A DNA stretch of 64,000 bases from Agrobacterium tumefaciens (GTDB taxonomy: Bacteria > Pseudomonadota > Alphaproteobacteria > Rhizobiales > Rhizobiaceae), in NCBI RefSeq assembly GCF_013337285.1, contig NZ_SUPW01000001.1, forward strand, positions 992,001 to 1,056,000, written 5' to 3'. Of the stretch, positions 28,278 to 38,578 are shown in pieces (position 1 is the stretch's first letter; each line of letters starts with the position of its first letter). A model generated the notes under the pieces. The model searched no databases. It had not been told where the DNA came from and worked only from the letters and a program-made list of their open reading frames with translations. The position numbers and the translations under genes were made by a program.

Positions 28278-30104
28278 ATGACCGAGCACGACGCTCTCTT
28301 TTCCGAACCATTGCTGCTTCTGGCCGGCGCGGTCATCGCGGCCTCGGTTTTCCGCAAGCTCGGGCTTGGCACCGTGCTCGGTTATCTGGTGGCCGGCATC
28401 ATCATCGGGCCGTTCCTGCATCTGGTCACAGATGCGAAAGACATTTTCAATGTCTCGGAACTGGGCGTGGTTTTCCTGCTGTTCATCATCGGTCTGGAAC
28501 TCAAGCCGTCGCGCATCTGGCAGATGCGCCGCGATATTTTAGGGCTCGGGCTGGCGCAGGTGCTGGTGACGGGCAGCGCACTGGCGGCGATTGCGTGGTG
28601 GGCCGGCTTGATCGACGCGCGCGGCAGCCTTGTCGCCGGCTTCGGCCTTGCGCTGTCCTCCACCGCCTTTGCGCTGCAAATCCTCGAAGACGACGGCGAC
28701 ATGAACACGCGGCACGGCAACCGCTCGTTTTCGATCCTGCTGTTTCAGGATCTCGCCATCGTGCCGCTTCTCGCCCTCGTCACCATTCTTTCCAACCGGC
28801 CGGACGTGGCGTCGGATTCGATGGTTTACGATCTCGTCGCCTCGGTCGTTGCGGTGGCGGGCATGGTGCTGGCCGGACGCTTCCTGCTGACCCCGATGTT
28901 CCAGATCATTGCCCGCACGGGTGCACGCGAGGTGATGATCGCGGCGGCGCTCTTCGTTGTCATCGGCGCTGCCGCCATCATGGAGGCTGTCGGACTGTCG
29001 ATGGGCATGGGGGCGTTGCTTGCGGGCCTGATGCTGTCGGAATCTTCCTACCGGCATGAACTGGAGGCCGATATCGAGCCGTTTCGCGGGCTGTTGCTGG
29101 CGCTGTTCTTCATGGCCGTCGGCATGTCGCTGCATGTCAACATCGTCTATGAGCACATTGTCCTCATCCTGATCGCCGTGCCGGCAATGATGGCTGTGAA
29201 GGCAGCGGTGATCTACAGCCTTTGCCGCATTGCCGGCTCTTCGCGTTATGCATCGAGCCGTATCGCGCTGCTTCTGGCGCAGGGCGGCGAATTCGGGTTC
29301 GTGCTCTTCACCACCGCCGCCGCCTCCGGGCTGTTTCCACAGGCGACCGCCTCAATTCTCGTCGCCATTGTCACGCTTTCCATGGCGCTGACGCCGCTTC
29401 TGGCGGTGATATCGCGCCGTTTGACGGCGGAGGACGCCGCCGAAGACACGCTGGACGAAGATTTCGACGGGGCTGGCGCGGACGTGCTGATGATCGGCTT
29501 TTCGCGCTTCGGCCAGATCGCCTCACAGATCCTTCTCGCAGGCGGGCGTGACGTGACGGTCATCGACAGTTCCGCCGACCGCGTGCGTCAGGCCGCGCGT
29601 TTCGGTTTCCGCATCTTTTTCGGTGACGGCACCCGCAAGGATGTGTTGATCGCGGCCGGCATCGAACGGGCCGATCTGGTGGCAGTCTGCACCCACAAGA
29701 AGGAAGTGACCGACCGCATCATCGACATGATCCAGTCGGAATTTCCAAGCGTGCGCATCTATGCTCGCTCTTATGATCGCGTGCACTCCCTCGATCTCAG
29801 AAAAAAGGGCGTGGAATATGAACTGCGCGAGACGCTGGAATCCGGCCTGCTATTCGGCCGGCGCATTCTGGAGGGGCTGGATATGGATGGCGAGCGGGCG
29901 CTGGCGATCTCCGACGACATTCGTGAACGCGACGAGGAGCGGCTGCAGCTTCAAGCCGTGGAAGGCCTCGCCGCCGGCCGGCAGATGCTGCACAACAAGC
30001 CGGTGCGCGAGGTGAAACCGGAGCCGCTGATGAAGCCGAAGAACAAGGCGGAGAAGCGGGAGGAGGAGGATATGGAGGACAGCGAGACGGAAGTGTCGTT
30101 GTGA
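28278..30104 (+). CDS. KefB/KefC-type monovalent cation:proton antiporter with RCK domain
   Basis: A 608-residue CPA2 exchanger. About 12-13 membrane segments cover residues 8-385, including GTVLGYLVAGIIIGP and FLLFIIGLELKP. A cytoplasmic RCK/TrkA-N domain follows (about 420-540): VLMIGFSRFGQIASQ, then IFFGDGTRKDVL. The C-terminus is highly charged (KPKNKAEKREEEDMEDSE). The ATG at 28278 is used; an upstream in-frame start adds unrelated residues overlapping pmbA control DNA. Whether it is glutathione-gated like KefB/C is not evident. Confidence 0.9.
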   Translation: MTEHDALFSEPLLLLAGAVIAASVFRKLGLGTVLGYLVAGIIIGPFLHLVTDAKDIFNVSELGVVFLLFIIGLELKPSRIWQMRRDILGLGLAQVLVTGSALAAIAWWAGLIDARGSLVAGFGLALSSTAFALQILEDDGDMNTRHGNRSFSILLFQDLAIVPLLALVTILSNRPDVASDSMVYDLVASVVAVAGMVLAGRFLLTPMFQIIARTGAREVMIAAALFVVIGAAAIMEAVGLSMGMGALLAGLMLSESSYRHELEADIEPFRGLLLALFFMAVGMSLHVNIVYEHIVLILIAVPAMMAVKAAVIYSLCRIAGSSRYASSRIALLLAQGGEFGFVLFTTAAASGLFPQATASILVAIVTLSMALTPLLAVISRRLTAEDAAEDTLDEDFDGAGADVLMIGFSRFGQIASQILLAGGRDVTVIDSSADRVRQAARFGFRIFFGDGTRKDVLIAAGIERADLVAVCTHKKEVTDRIIDMIQSEFPSVRIYARSYDRVHSLDLRKKGVEYELRETLESGLLFGRRILEGLDMDGERALAISDDIRERDEERLQLQAVEGLAAGRQMLHNKPVREVKPEPLMKPKNKAEKREEEDMEDSETEVSL

Positions 30105-30136
30105 ACTTCGCGGCACTGGCTGAGAGGGCCCCGCTT

Positions 30137-30261
30137 GTTTCTTCTCCCCGAGGGGGAGAAGTCCGCGGCAGCGGGACGAGGGGGCAAGGTAGTGAGATAC
30201 GGCAACGTTGCCCCCTCATCCGACCCTTCGGGCCACCTTCTCCCCGACGGGGAGAAGAAAC
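30137..30261. repeat. Palindromic intergenic element, family A (RIME-like)
   Basis: A ~125-base element with 13-base terminal inverted repeats, GTTTCTTCTCCCC (30137-30149) and its complement (30249-30261). Each terminus is also one half of a local hairpin, and an inner inverted repeat flanks GCCCCCTC. It fills the space between the convergent antiporter and patatin genes. Its organisation resembles rhizobial RIME-type mosaic elements; membership in a named family is not proven. Confidence 0.75.
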
Positions 30262-30306
30262 ACGTGGCAACCGCTCGCTCCGCAGCGAATACTTAGGGAG
30301 CAGCGC

Positions 30307-31233
30307 TCAAGCCTCGACGCCCTGCCCGCGATGAAACAGCTCCACCTGCATTTCGATCTGCCGTTTCAGATCGTCCTTAATGCCGGCGGAAGCGTTCAAC
30401 ACCTCTTCCGACTTCAGGAAATCCAGCACGCCGAAACGGTGAACTGGCGGCCGCAGGAAAATGTGGGGTGGGCGTAGTCTCAGCTTCAGGGCAATCGCCG
30501 CCTGCATCATCAACTGGCTGGCGCCGAACAGGCTTTCCAGCCGGTTGGGCATAGTGGTGCCGTCACCTTCCGGGCCGCCGACAACGTCGACGCCGATGAC
30601 GATATCGGCCTTGTCCAGCAGATGTTCATAAGGGACCGGATTGAAGATGCCGCCATCGATCATGATGCGGCCATCGATGCGAACAGGCATGAACAGCGCT
30701 GGAATGGCGGCGGAAGCGGCGAGTGCCTGGATTATTTCGCCGGTTTCCACCACCACTTCGGTCTGCGCGTAATAATCGGTGGTCAGCACCTTCAGCGGGA
30801 TGGCGAGTTCCGAAAAATCCTTCGGCAGGGCCTGCGGCATCAGGGCGTGCAGGATGAGTTCGAGATTGAACTGGCCGAGGCGAAAACCATCGACCGCATG
30901 GCGCATCGAGGCTGGGCCGAGGCTCCAGAGCCGGTTTGCAACCGAGCCTTTGCGCCCCATGAGTTCGAGGGTGTATTCACGGATTTCCCGGCCACTCATG
31001 CCGGCCGCCATGCCCGCGCCGATGATGGAGCCGATGGAGGAGCCGGAGAGTGCTACCGGACGGATGCCGAGTTCGTCGAAGGCCTCAACGACATTGATGT
31101 GGCAAATACCGCGGGCGCCGCCACCGCCGAGCGCCAGTCCGAATGTCGGCTCATGGCCACCCGCGCCGGCGCCTTCGAGGACATCTTCCCCGGCATGCAC
31201 GATCGTGACACTCTCGTTTACACCCTGCTCCAT
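30307..31233 (-). CDS. Patatin-like phospholipase
   Basis: A 308-residue serine lipid acyl hydrolase. The oxyanion block GGGGARG (36-42), nucleophile elbow GSSIG (64-68, Ser66) and catalytic Asp193 in the DGG motif are all in place. No signal peptide is visible after the chosen ATG at 31233, so it is probably cytoplasmic, like RssA-type proteins. A longer start at 31290 adds 19 unconserved residues. Confidence 0.9.
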   Translation of the reverse strand: MEQGVNESVTIVHAGEDVLEGAGAGGHEPTFGLALGGGGARGICHINVVEAFDELGIRPVALSGSSIGSIIGAGMAAGMSGREIREYTLELMGRKGSVANRLWSLGPASMRHAVDGFRLGQFNLELILHALMPQALPKDFSELAIPLKVLTTDYYAQTEVVVETGEIIQALAASAAIPALFMPVRIDGRIMIDGGIFNPVPYEHLLDKADIVIGVDVVGGPEGDGTTMPNRLESLFGASQLMMQAAIALKLRLRPPHIFLRPPVHRFGVLDFLKSEEVLNASAGIKDDLKRQIEMQVELFHRGQGVEA

Positions 31234-31319
31234 GCGAATACCCAAATTCTTTCCGCAGAAAAAATCCTGCCTATTGCGCAAACAAGACAAGACCGTGGCG
31301 TGACGGGAAGGCCTTCCCG

Positions 31320-31877
31320 TCAGGGTTCGTAGCGGTAGAAATGCATTTTCGTGTCGCCGAAGATACGGCTTTCGAGGAGTTTGAACGCTGCATCGACGGT
31401 GACCGCGACATCGCCGCGCTCTTCCAGAATGGCGAGCGCGCCGGGCGCCAGCCAGCCGCCGCCATGGGCGGCAGCGAAAGCCTTCTCACCATGGCCCTGA
31501 CCATAGGGCGGATCGGCGAAGAGAAGATCGAAGGGCTCGATATTGTTGACGCCACCAAGCTTGGTGGCATCACGACGCAGGATACGGGCACGCCCGTGCA
31601 GCCCCAGCGCATCGATGTTTTCCCAGAGCAGCCCCCTGCCCTCGACGCCGTTTTCGACGAAGAGCGCCACACGACAGCCACGCGACAGGGCTTCCAGCCC
31701 CACCGCGCCCGTTCCGGCGAAAACGTCCAGAACGCGCGTACCGTCCAGACTTTCCGGATAGGCGTGGCTTAAAATGTTGAAAAGGCTTTCCCGCGTCCTG
31801 TCGATGGTCGGACGAATGGAATTTGTTTTAGGCGCGGCCAGATTCCGGCCGCGAAACTCACCGCCTACGATCCGCAT
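31320..31877 (-). CDS. rsmD: 16S rRNA (guanine(966)-N(2))-methyltransferase
   Basis: A 185-residue Rossmann methyltransferase. It begins MRIVGGEFRGR, has the SAM-binding block VLDVFAGTGAVGLEALSRG, and the catalytic motif LLFADPPYGQG. It methylates G966 of 16S rRNA. Its start overlaps the end of the upstream pseudouridine synthase gene by 20 bases, joining two RNA-modifying enzymes in one transcription unit. Confidence 0.94.
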   Translation of the reverse strand: MRIVGGEFRGRNLAAPKTNSIRPTIDRTRESLFNILSHAYPESLDGTRVLDVFAGTGAVGLEALSRGCRVALFVENGVEGRGLLWENIDALGLHGRARILRRDATKLGGVNNIEPFDLLFADPPYGQGHGEKAFAAAHGGGWLAPGALAILEERGDVAVTVDAAFKLLESRIFGDTKMHFYRYEP

Positions 31878-33870
31878 TACGTGTCATTCCCCTGCCACCA
31901 GTCGGTTTGCCACCCGGGCCTTTGCCGCCCGGCTTGCCGCCGCCGGGGCCATTGCCGCCGGGGCCTTTACCCTTGCCCGAAAAACCCGAACGCTCGCCAC
32001 GCTCGCCCGACTTACCAAAGGACGGCTTGCCGGATGCGGGCCTGCCGCCCGGCTTTGCGCCACGGGGCTTGTCCCCGAAAGGCCGGTCGCCGCGTGGACG
32101 ATCGCTGCCGGGACGATCCCCTTCTTCGCGGGGCTTGTCACGAAACGGCCGTTCGCTGAATGGCTTTTCACCACGCGCGGTACGATCGCCAAAACTCTTC
32201 TCGCCACGCGGACGGTCGCTGCGCGGGCGATCACCATCTTCGCGAGGCCGGTCCCGGAACGGCCGGTCACCGAAGGGTTTGTCGCCGCGCGCCGGACGAT
32301 CACCGAAGCTCTTTGCGCCGCTGCGTGCAGGACGCTCGCCACGGGGGCGGTCGCCGTCTTCACGGGGGCGATCCCGGAAAGGCCGGTCGCCGGACGGTTT
32401 GCCGCCAAAGGAATTGCCGCCGCGTCCACCGCGATCGCCAAAGCTTTTTTCGCCGCGTGCCGAGCGGTCGCCACGGCCGGGGGCGCGATCATCCTCGCGG
32501 GTGGGTTCCGAACGGATCCACTCACCCTCTTCATCGGCATGGCGCACGAGGCTGCGACGGGCTTCGTCCTGGGCGGACGGCTTCTTGAACAGGTTTTCGG
32601 CTTCGGCGCGGGCAGACGACTTGCGCTCCTTGCCGTCGCGGGTCGGCCTTGCACCGGGCGCCATCCACACATTGGCGGTGCGGCTGGTGCCGGCGGGCTG
32701 GCGGGGGCTGCGGCGCTCTTCGCCGTCATCTTCCTTGCGGCCCTTGCCAGCGAATTTTCCGGCAGGCTTCGCGCCGAACTTGCCGGCTGGCTTATCACCG
32801 CGTTTGGTGTCGAGACGGCCCAGCGCCTTTTCGCGGCGATCTTCCGGTTTGCCGGCCGATCTCTCAAAACGCGGCTTGCCTTCCGGCGCGTCGCCGCCCT
32901 TTGCCCATTCGGACTTCGGCGCGCGTTTGGGCGCGTTGTCTTCTTCGTCTTCGGCAGGTGCATTGGTGTAGATCGGCGCATCGAAATTGGCACCGGACTC
33001 TTCGATCAGACGTGGGCCGAGCTGGTCGCGCAGCATGCGGCCGCGCACTTCCAGCACCTTGCTCTCGGGCAGATCGCCAAGCTGGAACGGACCGTAGGAG
33101 ATGCGGATCAGGCGGTTGACCTCGAGACCTAACGCACCGAGCACGTTCTTGATTTCGCGGTTCTTGCCTTCACGCAGGCCCATGGTGATCCAGACATTGT
33201 GGCCCTGGGTGCGGTCGAGCGTCGCATCGATTGCACCATAAAGCACGCCGTCGACGGCGATGCCGTCCTTCAGCTTGTCGAGTGCGGCCTGATCGACCTC
33301 GCCATGGGCGCGCACGCGGTAACGGCGCAGCCAGCCGGTGGTCGGCAGCTCCAGAACGCGGGAAAGGCCGCCATCATTGGTCAGCAGCAGCAGGCCTTCG
33401 GTGTTGATATCGAGACGGCCGATGGACAGGACACGCGGCAATTCACCGGGCAGATTGTCGAAAACGGTCGGGCGGCCTTCCGGGTCGGAGTTGGTCGTCA
33501 CCAGACCAGCGGGCTTGTGGTACAGCCACAGGCGCGTGCGCTCCGCACCGCGGATCGGCATGCCATCCACTTCAATCTTGTCGGACAGCGTGGCGTTGAC
33601 CACCGGACTGTCCAGCAGAACGCCGTTCAGCGACACGCGACCTTCCATGATCATGCGCTCGATATCGCGTCGCGAAGCGACACCGGCACGCGCCATGATC
33701 TTGGAAATACGTTCCGGCTTGGTGCCGCCAACGATCTCGCCCACGGGGGCAGCCTTGGCTTCCGCCGGTTTCTTTTCACGCTCTGCAGCGGGTTTACCGG
33801 GGCCTTTCGGCTTGTTGTCGCGGCTAAACGTCTTGCCACCGTCACGCTTCGGCTTGTCTTTAAAAGTCAT
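31858..33870 (-). CDS. rluB: RluB/RsuA-type pseudouridine synthase with long disordered C-terminal tail
   Basis: A 670-residue protein, more than twice the usual length. After a basic leader, an S4 domain (about 50-95, ERISKIMARAGVASRRDIER) and a pseudouridine synthase domain (to about 290) with catalytic Asp in GRLDINTEGLLLL are conserved. The remaining ~370 residues are low-complexity, rich in Arg, Gly, Asp, Lys and Pro, with repeated blocks such as RPFRDRPREDGDRPR and SFGDR. Such tails probably bind RNA or ribosomes. The ATG at 33870 (MTFKDKPKR) avoids overlapping the divergent tadA. The symbol is by family resemblance. Confidence 0.9.
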   Translation of the reverse strand: MTFKDKPKRDGGKTFSRDNKPKGPGKPAAEREKKPAEAKAAPVGEIVGGTKPERISKIMARAGVASRRDIERMIMEGRVSLNGVLLDSPVVNATLSDKIEVDGMPIRGAERTRLWLYHKPAGLVTTNSDPEGRPTVFDNLPGELPRVLSIGRLDINTEGLLLLTNDGGLSRVLELPTTGWLRRYRVRAHGEVDQAALDKLKDGIAVDGVLYGAIDATLDRTQGHNVWITMGLREGKNREIKNVLGALGLEVNRLIRISYGPFQLGDLPESKVLEVRGRMLRDQLGPRLIEESGANFDAPIYTNAPAEDEEDNAPKRAPKSEWAKGGDAPEGKPRFERSAGKPEDRREKALGRLDTKRGDKPAGKFGAKPAGKFAGKGRKEDDGEERRSPRQPAGTSRTANVWMAPGARPTRDGKERKSSARAEAENLFKKPSAQDEARRSLVRHADEEGEWIRSEPTREDDRAPGRGDRSARGEKSFGDRGGRGGNSFGGKPSGDRPFRDRPREDGDRPRGERPARSGAKSFGDRPARGDKPFGDRPFRDRPREDGDRPRSDRPRGEKSFGDRTARGEKPFSERPFRDKPREEGDRPGSDRPRGDRPFGDKPRGAKPGGRPASGKPSFGKSGERGERSGFSGKGKGPGGNGPGGGKPGGKGPGGKPTGGRGMTRNADRRR

Positions 33871-33941
33871 TTGTTGTTTGCCTGTTGTTTGGGCTGTCCT
33901 ATCAGGTCCAAGCACGAGGGTTAAGAGGAAATTGAAACGCA

Positions 33942-34400
33942 ATGGCCGAAACGACGCATTTCATGGAACTGGCGCTTGCGGAAGCCCGTGCCGCGGCTGA
34001 GCGACAGGAGGTTCCGATCGGTGCCGTACTGGTTGTGGACGGCCGCGTCATTGCCCGATCCGGCAATCGCACCCGTGAATTGAACGATGTGACGGCGCAC
34101 GCCGAAATCGCCGTGATCCGCATGGCCTGCGAGGCGCTGGAACAGGAACGCCTGCCCGGTGCCGATCTTTACGTCACGCTGGAGCCCTGCACCATGTGCG
34201 CGGCGGCGATCTCTTTTGCCCGCATTCGCCGTCTCTATTACGGCGCGCAAGACCCCAAGGGCGGCGCGGTGGAGAGTGGCGTGCGCTTCTTCAGCCAGCC
34301 GACATGCCACCATGCGCCGGATGTCTATTCGGGACTGGCGGAAAGCGACAGTGCTGACATTCTGCGGCAGTTCTTTCGCGAGAAACGTCTCGAGGATTGA
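33942..34400 (+). CDS. tadA: tRNA-specific adenosine deaminase
   Basis: A 152-residue zinc deaminase that makes inosine at the wobble position of tRNA-Arg(ACG). The zinc and catalytic motif HAE (53-55) and PCTMC (82-86) are intact, and FARIRRLYYGAQDPKGGAVES is typical of TadA. It is divergent from the pseudouridine synthase gene, with 71 bases between starts. Confidence 0.95.
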   Translation: MAETTHFMELALAEARAAAERQEVPIGAVLVVDGRVIARSGNRTRELNDVTAHAEIAVIRMACEALEQERLPGADLYVTLEPCTMCAAAISFARIRRLYYGAQDPKGGAVESGVRFFSQPTCHHAPDVYSGLAESDSADILRQFFREKRLED

Positions 34401-34475
34401 GCGGAGAGCGGGAAAGACAAAGCCTCCCGCCGACCATCAGCCATTTTTTACCGGCCAGCTTTTATTGGCCAGTTT

Positions 34476-35132
34476 TTACTGGAAAGGGTTCCACCAGCTT
34501 TTGCCGGTGTTTGCCACGGCCGCTTCTTTCTTGCGGCGCTTTTCCTTCTTCTGTTCCGGCTCGCCGAGATCGGTCAGCTGATCCTGCGGAACGCTGCGAT
34601 ATTCGGCCGGCGGATCGGTGAGGAACTTGCGCTGGTTGTTGACGACGGAGCCGCCCTGGGCATCGGCCTTGGCCTTGCGGAAGGCTTCCCATTTCTGGGT
34701 TTCGGTCATCTGACCAGCCGTGCCGTTTCCGGCGAGCAGCGGTGAGCGGTAATGCGGGTTGTTCTTGTTGGCATCCGCTTCATCGCGCAGGCGTTCGCGG
34801 GTTTCTTCCGGCGATTCGACCCATTGCGGATTGGATTCGCGGTTGGCCATGTTCTGCTGCGGCGAGGCCAGCTGTTCGGCGCGGGACTGGGCCGGAACGA
34901 CGAGGCCAGGGCGCGGGCTGTATTTCAGGTTGCGCTTTTCCTGGTCGCTGCCGGTGATCGAGGTCGCGTTGCCGAGATCGTCGACCAGCTGTTCCGCCGA
35001 CGTCTTGCCTGTCCCGTAGGTCGGGCTGGTGCACGCGCCCAGCAGCACGCCTATGGCCGTGATGCCTGCAACCGTGCGAAACATGCCAAAACCCTGCGCA
35101 TTAGCCTGCCCAAAAGCCTTCATCGTCGTCAT
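34476..35132 (-). CDS. Lipoprotein of unknown function
   Basis: About 218 residues. MTTMKAFGQANAQGFG precedes a hydrophobic stretch (AGITAIGVLLGAC) ending in a lipobox cysteine, so it should be a lipid-anchored envelope protein. The mature part is hydrophilic and charged and ends KKEAAVANTGKSWWNPFQ. I do not recognise a named domain. The ATG at 35132 has AAGG 8-9 bases upstream; an earlier in-frame start would add an improbable basic leader. It is encoded downstream of ileS on the same strand. Confidence 0.8.
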   Translation of the reverse strand: MTTMKAFGQANAQGFGMFRTVAGITAIGVLLGACTSPTYGTGKTSAEQLVDDLGNATSITGSDQEKRNLKYSPRPGLVVPAQSRAEQLASPQQNMANRESNPQWVESPEETRERLRDEADANKNNPHYRSPLLAGNGTAGQMTETQKWEAFRKAKADAQGGSVVNNQRKFLTDPPAEYRSVPQDQLTDLGEPEQKKEKRRKKEAAVANTGKSWWNPFQ

Positions 35133-35331
35133 AAAAACCCTTCCAGCCGTCCGTCCCACTGCGCCAGACATCGTCTTTCGGCAGGCGGTAACCCGCATTG
35201 CCGTGCAAATCCGGCCATTTTCAGGCAGGTGTACCGGATGAAGAGGCAAAGCGCAATTCATCCGGCCATTTTCATTATGCATCCGCCCGAAACCGGAATC
35301 GGTTTCGGAAGGAACGATGCGCAGCTTCAAA

Positions 35332-38298
35332 TCATGCCAGTGATGCGAGCTCGCGCAGTGCCGCCGCATCGCGGGCCGAAACCTCCGGATAGTCCGGATC
35401 GGAACCGACATCGGTGGTGATGCGCCAGGAGCGAGCGCATTTTGCGCCCTCCGCCAGCTTCTGCTCGACCACGACCTTTGCGACTTCCGGCAGACGGAAG
35501 CCATCGGCCGGGCCTTCATCACCAACCACCGAGATGGCAGAGGTGATGCAGATTTCGGCGAAGTCTTGGCCCTTCAGCGCCGCCAGAAGATCGACATCGG
35601 CGATGTGCACGACAGGCGCTGCCTCAAGCGAGGAACCGATACGCTTTTCACGGCGTTCGACTTCCAGGGCACCTGTCACGACGGTGCGAACCTTGCGGAT
35701 CTTGTCCCACTTGGCTTCAAGAGCATCATTCTTCCATTCCGCCGGGATTGCCGGGAACTGGACGAGATGCACCGATTCCGCCTGCGGATAACGCGACAGC
35801 CACGCTTCCTCCGTCGTGAAGGGCAGCATCGGCGCCAGCCACGAAACGAGGCAATCGAACAGCCTGGAAATGACCGACAGGGCCGCCCGGCGCTTCAGCG
35901 ACGACGGCGCGTCGCAATAAAGCGTGTCCTTGCGGATATCGAAATAGAAGGCGGAAAGCTCGACATTCGAGAAGTCCACCAGCGCGCGGGCGATCTTCTT
36001 GAACTCGAAACCGTCATAACCTTCGCGCACAACCTTATCCAGATCGGACAGGCGGTGCAGCACCAGCTTTTCCAGCTCCGGCAGATCGGCGTAAGCAACC
36101 TCCTCGCCCTCATAATGGGCGAGCGTGCCGAGCATCCAGCGGATGGTGTTGCGCAGCTTGCGATAGGCATCGACATTGGTCTGGATGATGGCCTTGCCGA
36201 GGCGCTGATCGTCCCAATAATCGGTGGTCATCACCCACAGGCGCAGGATATCCGCGCCGGCATCCTTCATGACTTCCTGCGGCGAGACCACGTTGCCCTT
36301 GGACTTGGACATCTTCTCGCCCTTCTCATCCATGGTGAAACCATGGGTGACAACGGCATTGTAGGGCGCACGGCCGCGCGTCGCGCAGCTTTCCAAGAGC
36401 GACGAGTGGAACCAGCCGCGATGCTGGTCTGAACCCTCAAGATAGACGTCCGCCGGCCACTTCATGTCCGGGCGATCTTCCAGCGTGAAGGTATGGGTGC
36501 AGCCGCTGTCGAACCAGACGTCGAGAATATCCATGACCTGCAGCCACTTGTCGTGGTCGTGGTCATTGCCGAGGAAGCGCTGCTTGGCGCCTTCGGCGAA
36601 CCAGGCATCCGCACCTTCGGCCTCGAAAGCCTCGAGGATACGGGCATTGACGGCCTCGTCGATCAGAACCTCGCCCTTCTCATCGGCGAAGACGGCGATC
36701 GGCACGCCCCAGCTGCGCTGGCGCGACAGAACCCAGTCGGGCCGTCCTTCGATCATGGCGCGCAGGCGGTTCTGGCCGGACGCCGGAACGAAGCGCGTCT
36801 GGTCGATGGCATCAAGCGAACGCGAACGCAGCGTCGTGCCGTCGCCCAGTTCCTTGTCCATATAGACGAACCATTGCGGCGTGTTGCGGAAGATGACCGG
36901 CTTCTTGGAGCGCCAGCTATGCGGATAGCTGTGCTTCAGGCGACCTCGCGCAAACAGGTTATTGGCAGCGATCAGCGCCTTGATGACGCGATCATTGGCG
37001 TCACCCTTCTTGCCGTTATCGTCCATGACGCGGGCAGCGCCGCCCTCGGCGGACGGGCCGAAACCGGGGGCGTCTTCGGTGTAGAAACCGTCATCGCCGA
37101 CCGGGAACGGGATAGCCGGCGAGACGCCACGCGCTTCCAGCTCGCGCTGATGCGCGGTCCAGACGTCAAAGTCCTCGCGGCCATGGCTCGGTGCAGTGTG
37201 TACGAAGCCCGTACCGGCATCATCGGTGACGTGATCGCCATCAAGAAGCGGAACCGGGAAATCGTAGCCGATCGAAGCCAAAGGATGGGCGCAGGTGATG
37301 GCGGCCAGTTCTTCGGTTTTGACATCGCGAACGAGCTTGAAGGTCAGCTTCGCCTTGGCCGCTGCCTCATCGGCAAGCTTCCGGGCAAAGATCAGCTTTT
37401 CACCCGGCTGCGGGCCGAAATCGTTCTGTGCGCTTTCGACTTCGAACAGGCCATATTCGACCCGCGAAGAGAACGCGATGGCGCGGTTGCCGGGGATAGT
37501 CCACGGCGTGGTCGTCCAGATGACGACTGAAGTACCCTCAAGATCATTGAGATTATTGACTACAGGCACAACTGAGTTGGTTCCTGATACCCACTCTGCT
37601 TTGGCTGCTCCCTTCACATCCACAACCGGGAATTTCACCCAGATCATGTCGCTCTCGACGTCGTGATACTCGACTTCAGCTTCCGCCAGCGCCGTGCGTT
37701 CCACCACCGACCACATGATCGGCTTGGAGCCACGATAAAGCTGGCCGGTCCGGGCGATCTTCAGGAGTTCGCCGGCGATGCGGGCCTCGGCGTGGAAGTT
37801 CATCGTCGTATAGGGGTTCTCGAAGTCGCCCTCGATGCCGAGGCGCTTGAACTCTTCCGACTGCACCTTGATCCAGCCGGCCGCAAACTCACGGCACTCC
37901 TTGCGGAATTCGTTGACCGGAACCTCGTCCTTGTTCTTGCCCTTGGCGCGATAGGCTTCCTCGATCTTCCATTCGATCGGCAGGCCGTGGCAATCCCAGC
38001 CCGGCACGTAATTGGCGTCGTAACCGCGCATCTGGAACGAGCGGGTGATGACGTCCTTCAGGATCTTGTTCAGCGCATGGCCGATATGGATGTTGCCATT
38101 GGCATAGGGCGGGCCGTCATGCAGCACGAATTTTTCGCGGCCGGCGGCGGAAGCGCGCAGCTTCTTATAGAGACCCATTTCCTGCCAGCGCTTCACCGTT
38201 TCCGGTTCTTTCTGCGGCAGGCCGGCGCGCATCGGGAAATCCGTCTGCGGCAAATAAAGGGTGGCGGAATAGTCGAGTTTTTCTGCGGTGTCGCTCAT
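35332..38298 (-). CDS. ileS: Isoleucyl-tRNA synthetase
   Basis: A 988-residue class I synthetase. HIGH is at 71-74 in [14 protein letters not shown] and KMSKS at about 662, with the CP1 editing domain between. ELASLA at the C-terminus shows no obvious zinc-finger extension. Residues about 224-256 (nt ~37530-37625) use noticeably A/T-rich codons and look like an added loop before the conserved [15 protein letters not shown]. It is preceded by ribF on the same strand, with 280 bases between. Confidence 0.96.
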   Translation of the reverse strand: MSDTAEKLDYSATLYLPQTDFPMRAGLPQKEPETVKRWQEMGLYKKLRASAAGREKFVLHDGPPYANGNIHIGHALNKILKDVITRSFQMRGYDANYVPGWDCHGLPIEWKIEEAYRAKGKNKDEVPVNEFRKECREFAAGWIKVQSEEFKRLGIEGDFENPYTTMNFHAEARIAGELLKIARTGQLYRGSKPIMWSVVERTALAEAEVEYHDVESDMIWVKFPVVDVKGAAKAEWVSGTNSVVPVVNNLNDLEGTSVVIWTTTPWTIPGNRAIAFSSRVEYGLFEVESAQNDFGPQPGEKLIFARKLADEAAAKAKLTFKLVRDVKTEELAAITCAHPLASIGYDFPVPLLDGDHVTDDAGTGFVHTAPSHGREDFDVWTAHQRELEARGVSPAIPFPVGDDGFYTEDAPGFGPSAEGGAARVMDDNGKKGDANDRVIKALIAANNLFARGRLKHSYPHSWRSKKPVIFRNTPQWFVYMDKELGDGTTLRSRSLDAIDQTRFVPASGQNRLRAMIEGRPDWVLSRQRSWGVPIAVFADEKGEVLIDEAVNARILEAFEAEGADAWFAEGAKQRFLGNDHDHDKWLQVMDILDVWFDSGCTHTFTLEDRPDMKWPADVYLEGSDQHRGWFHSSLLESCATRGRAPYNAVVTHGFTMDEKGEKMSKSKGNVVSPQEVMKDAGADILRLWVMTTDYWDDQRLGKAIIQTNVDAYRKLRNTIRWMLGTLAHYEGEEVAYADLPELEKLVLHRLSDLDKVVREGYDGFEFKKIARALVDFSNVELSAFYFDIRKDTLYCDAPSSLKRRAALSVISRLFDCLVSWLAPMLPFTTEEAWLSRYPQAESVHLVQFPAIPAEWKNDALEAKWDKIRKVRTVVTGALEVERREKRIGSSLEAAPVVHIADVDLLAALKGQDFAEICITSAISVVGDEGPADGFRLPEVAKVVVEQKLAEGAKCARSWRITTDVGSDPDYPEVSARDAAALRELASLA

Positions 38299-38369
38299 AA
38301 TCGTACCGTTGTTGCGCGCCGTGTCGGTCGCGCCGTCTCAATTTAAAACAGGGCAAATACGGAAAGCGC

Positions 38370-38385
38370 CATGACGACTGTCATG
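38370..38385. promoter_or_regulatory. Palindrome upstream of ileS
   Basis: CATGAC and GTCATG form perfect 6-bp arms around a 4-base GACT centre, 72 bases before the ileS start codon in otherwise non-coding DNA. A protein-binding site is possible; no regulator is indicated. Confidence 0.3.
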
Positions 38386-38578
38386 ACAAGCGCCAAAATC
38401 CCGGACCTTCCGGCTCGTCAGAGCGGGCGGAAAGCCGGGCCAATAATTCGGCTAATCTGAGTTTTAAACATCAACCGGTATTGGGACATGGCGGATTGTT
38501 TATGCGGTTTTCCAGTAAAAAGGAAGAGAAAAGCGACAGCAATCGGGGCCGGAATAAGGGTCGGTCGGCCCTTTCCGC

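Noticed and set aside
31774..33132. 452-codon Ala/Thr-rich open frame antisense to the pseudouridine synthase tail
   Set aside because: Produced by reading the repetitive Arg/Gly/Asp tail on the other strand.
38299..38578. T-box or other riboswitch upstream of ileS
   Set aside because: No T-box core or other known aptamer was recognised, and T-boxes are not usual in alphaproteobacteria; only a short palindrome is seen.
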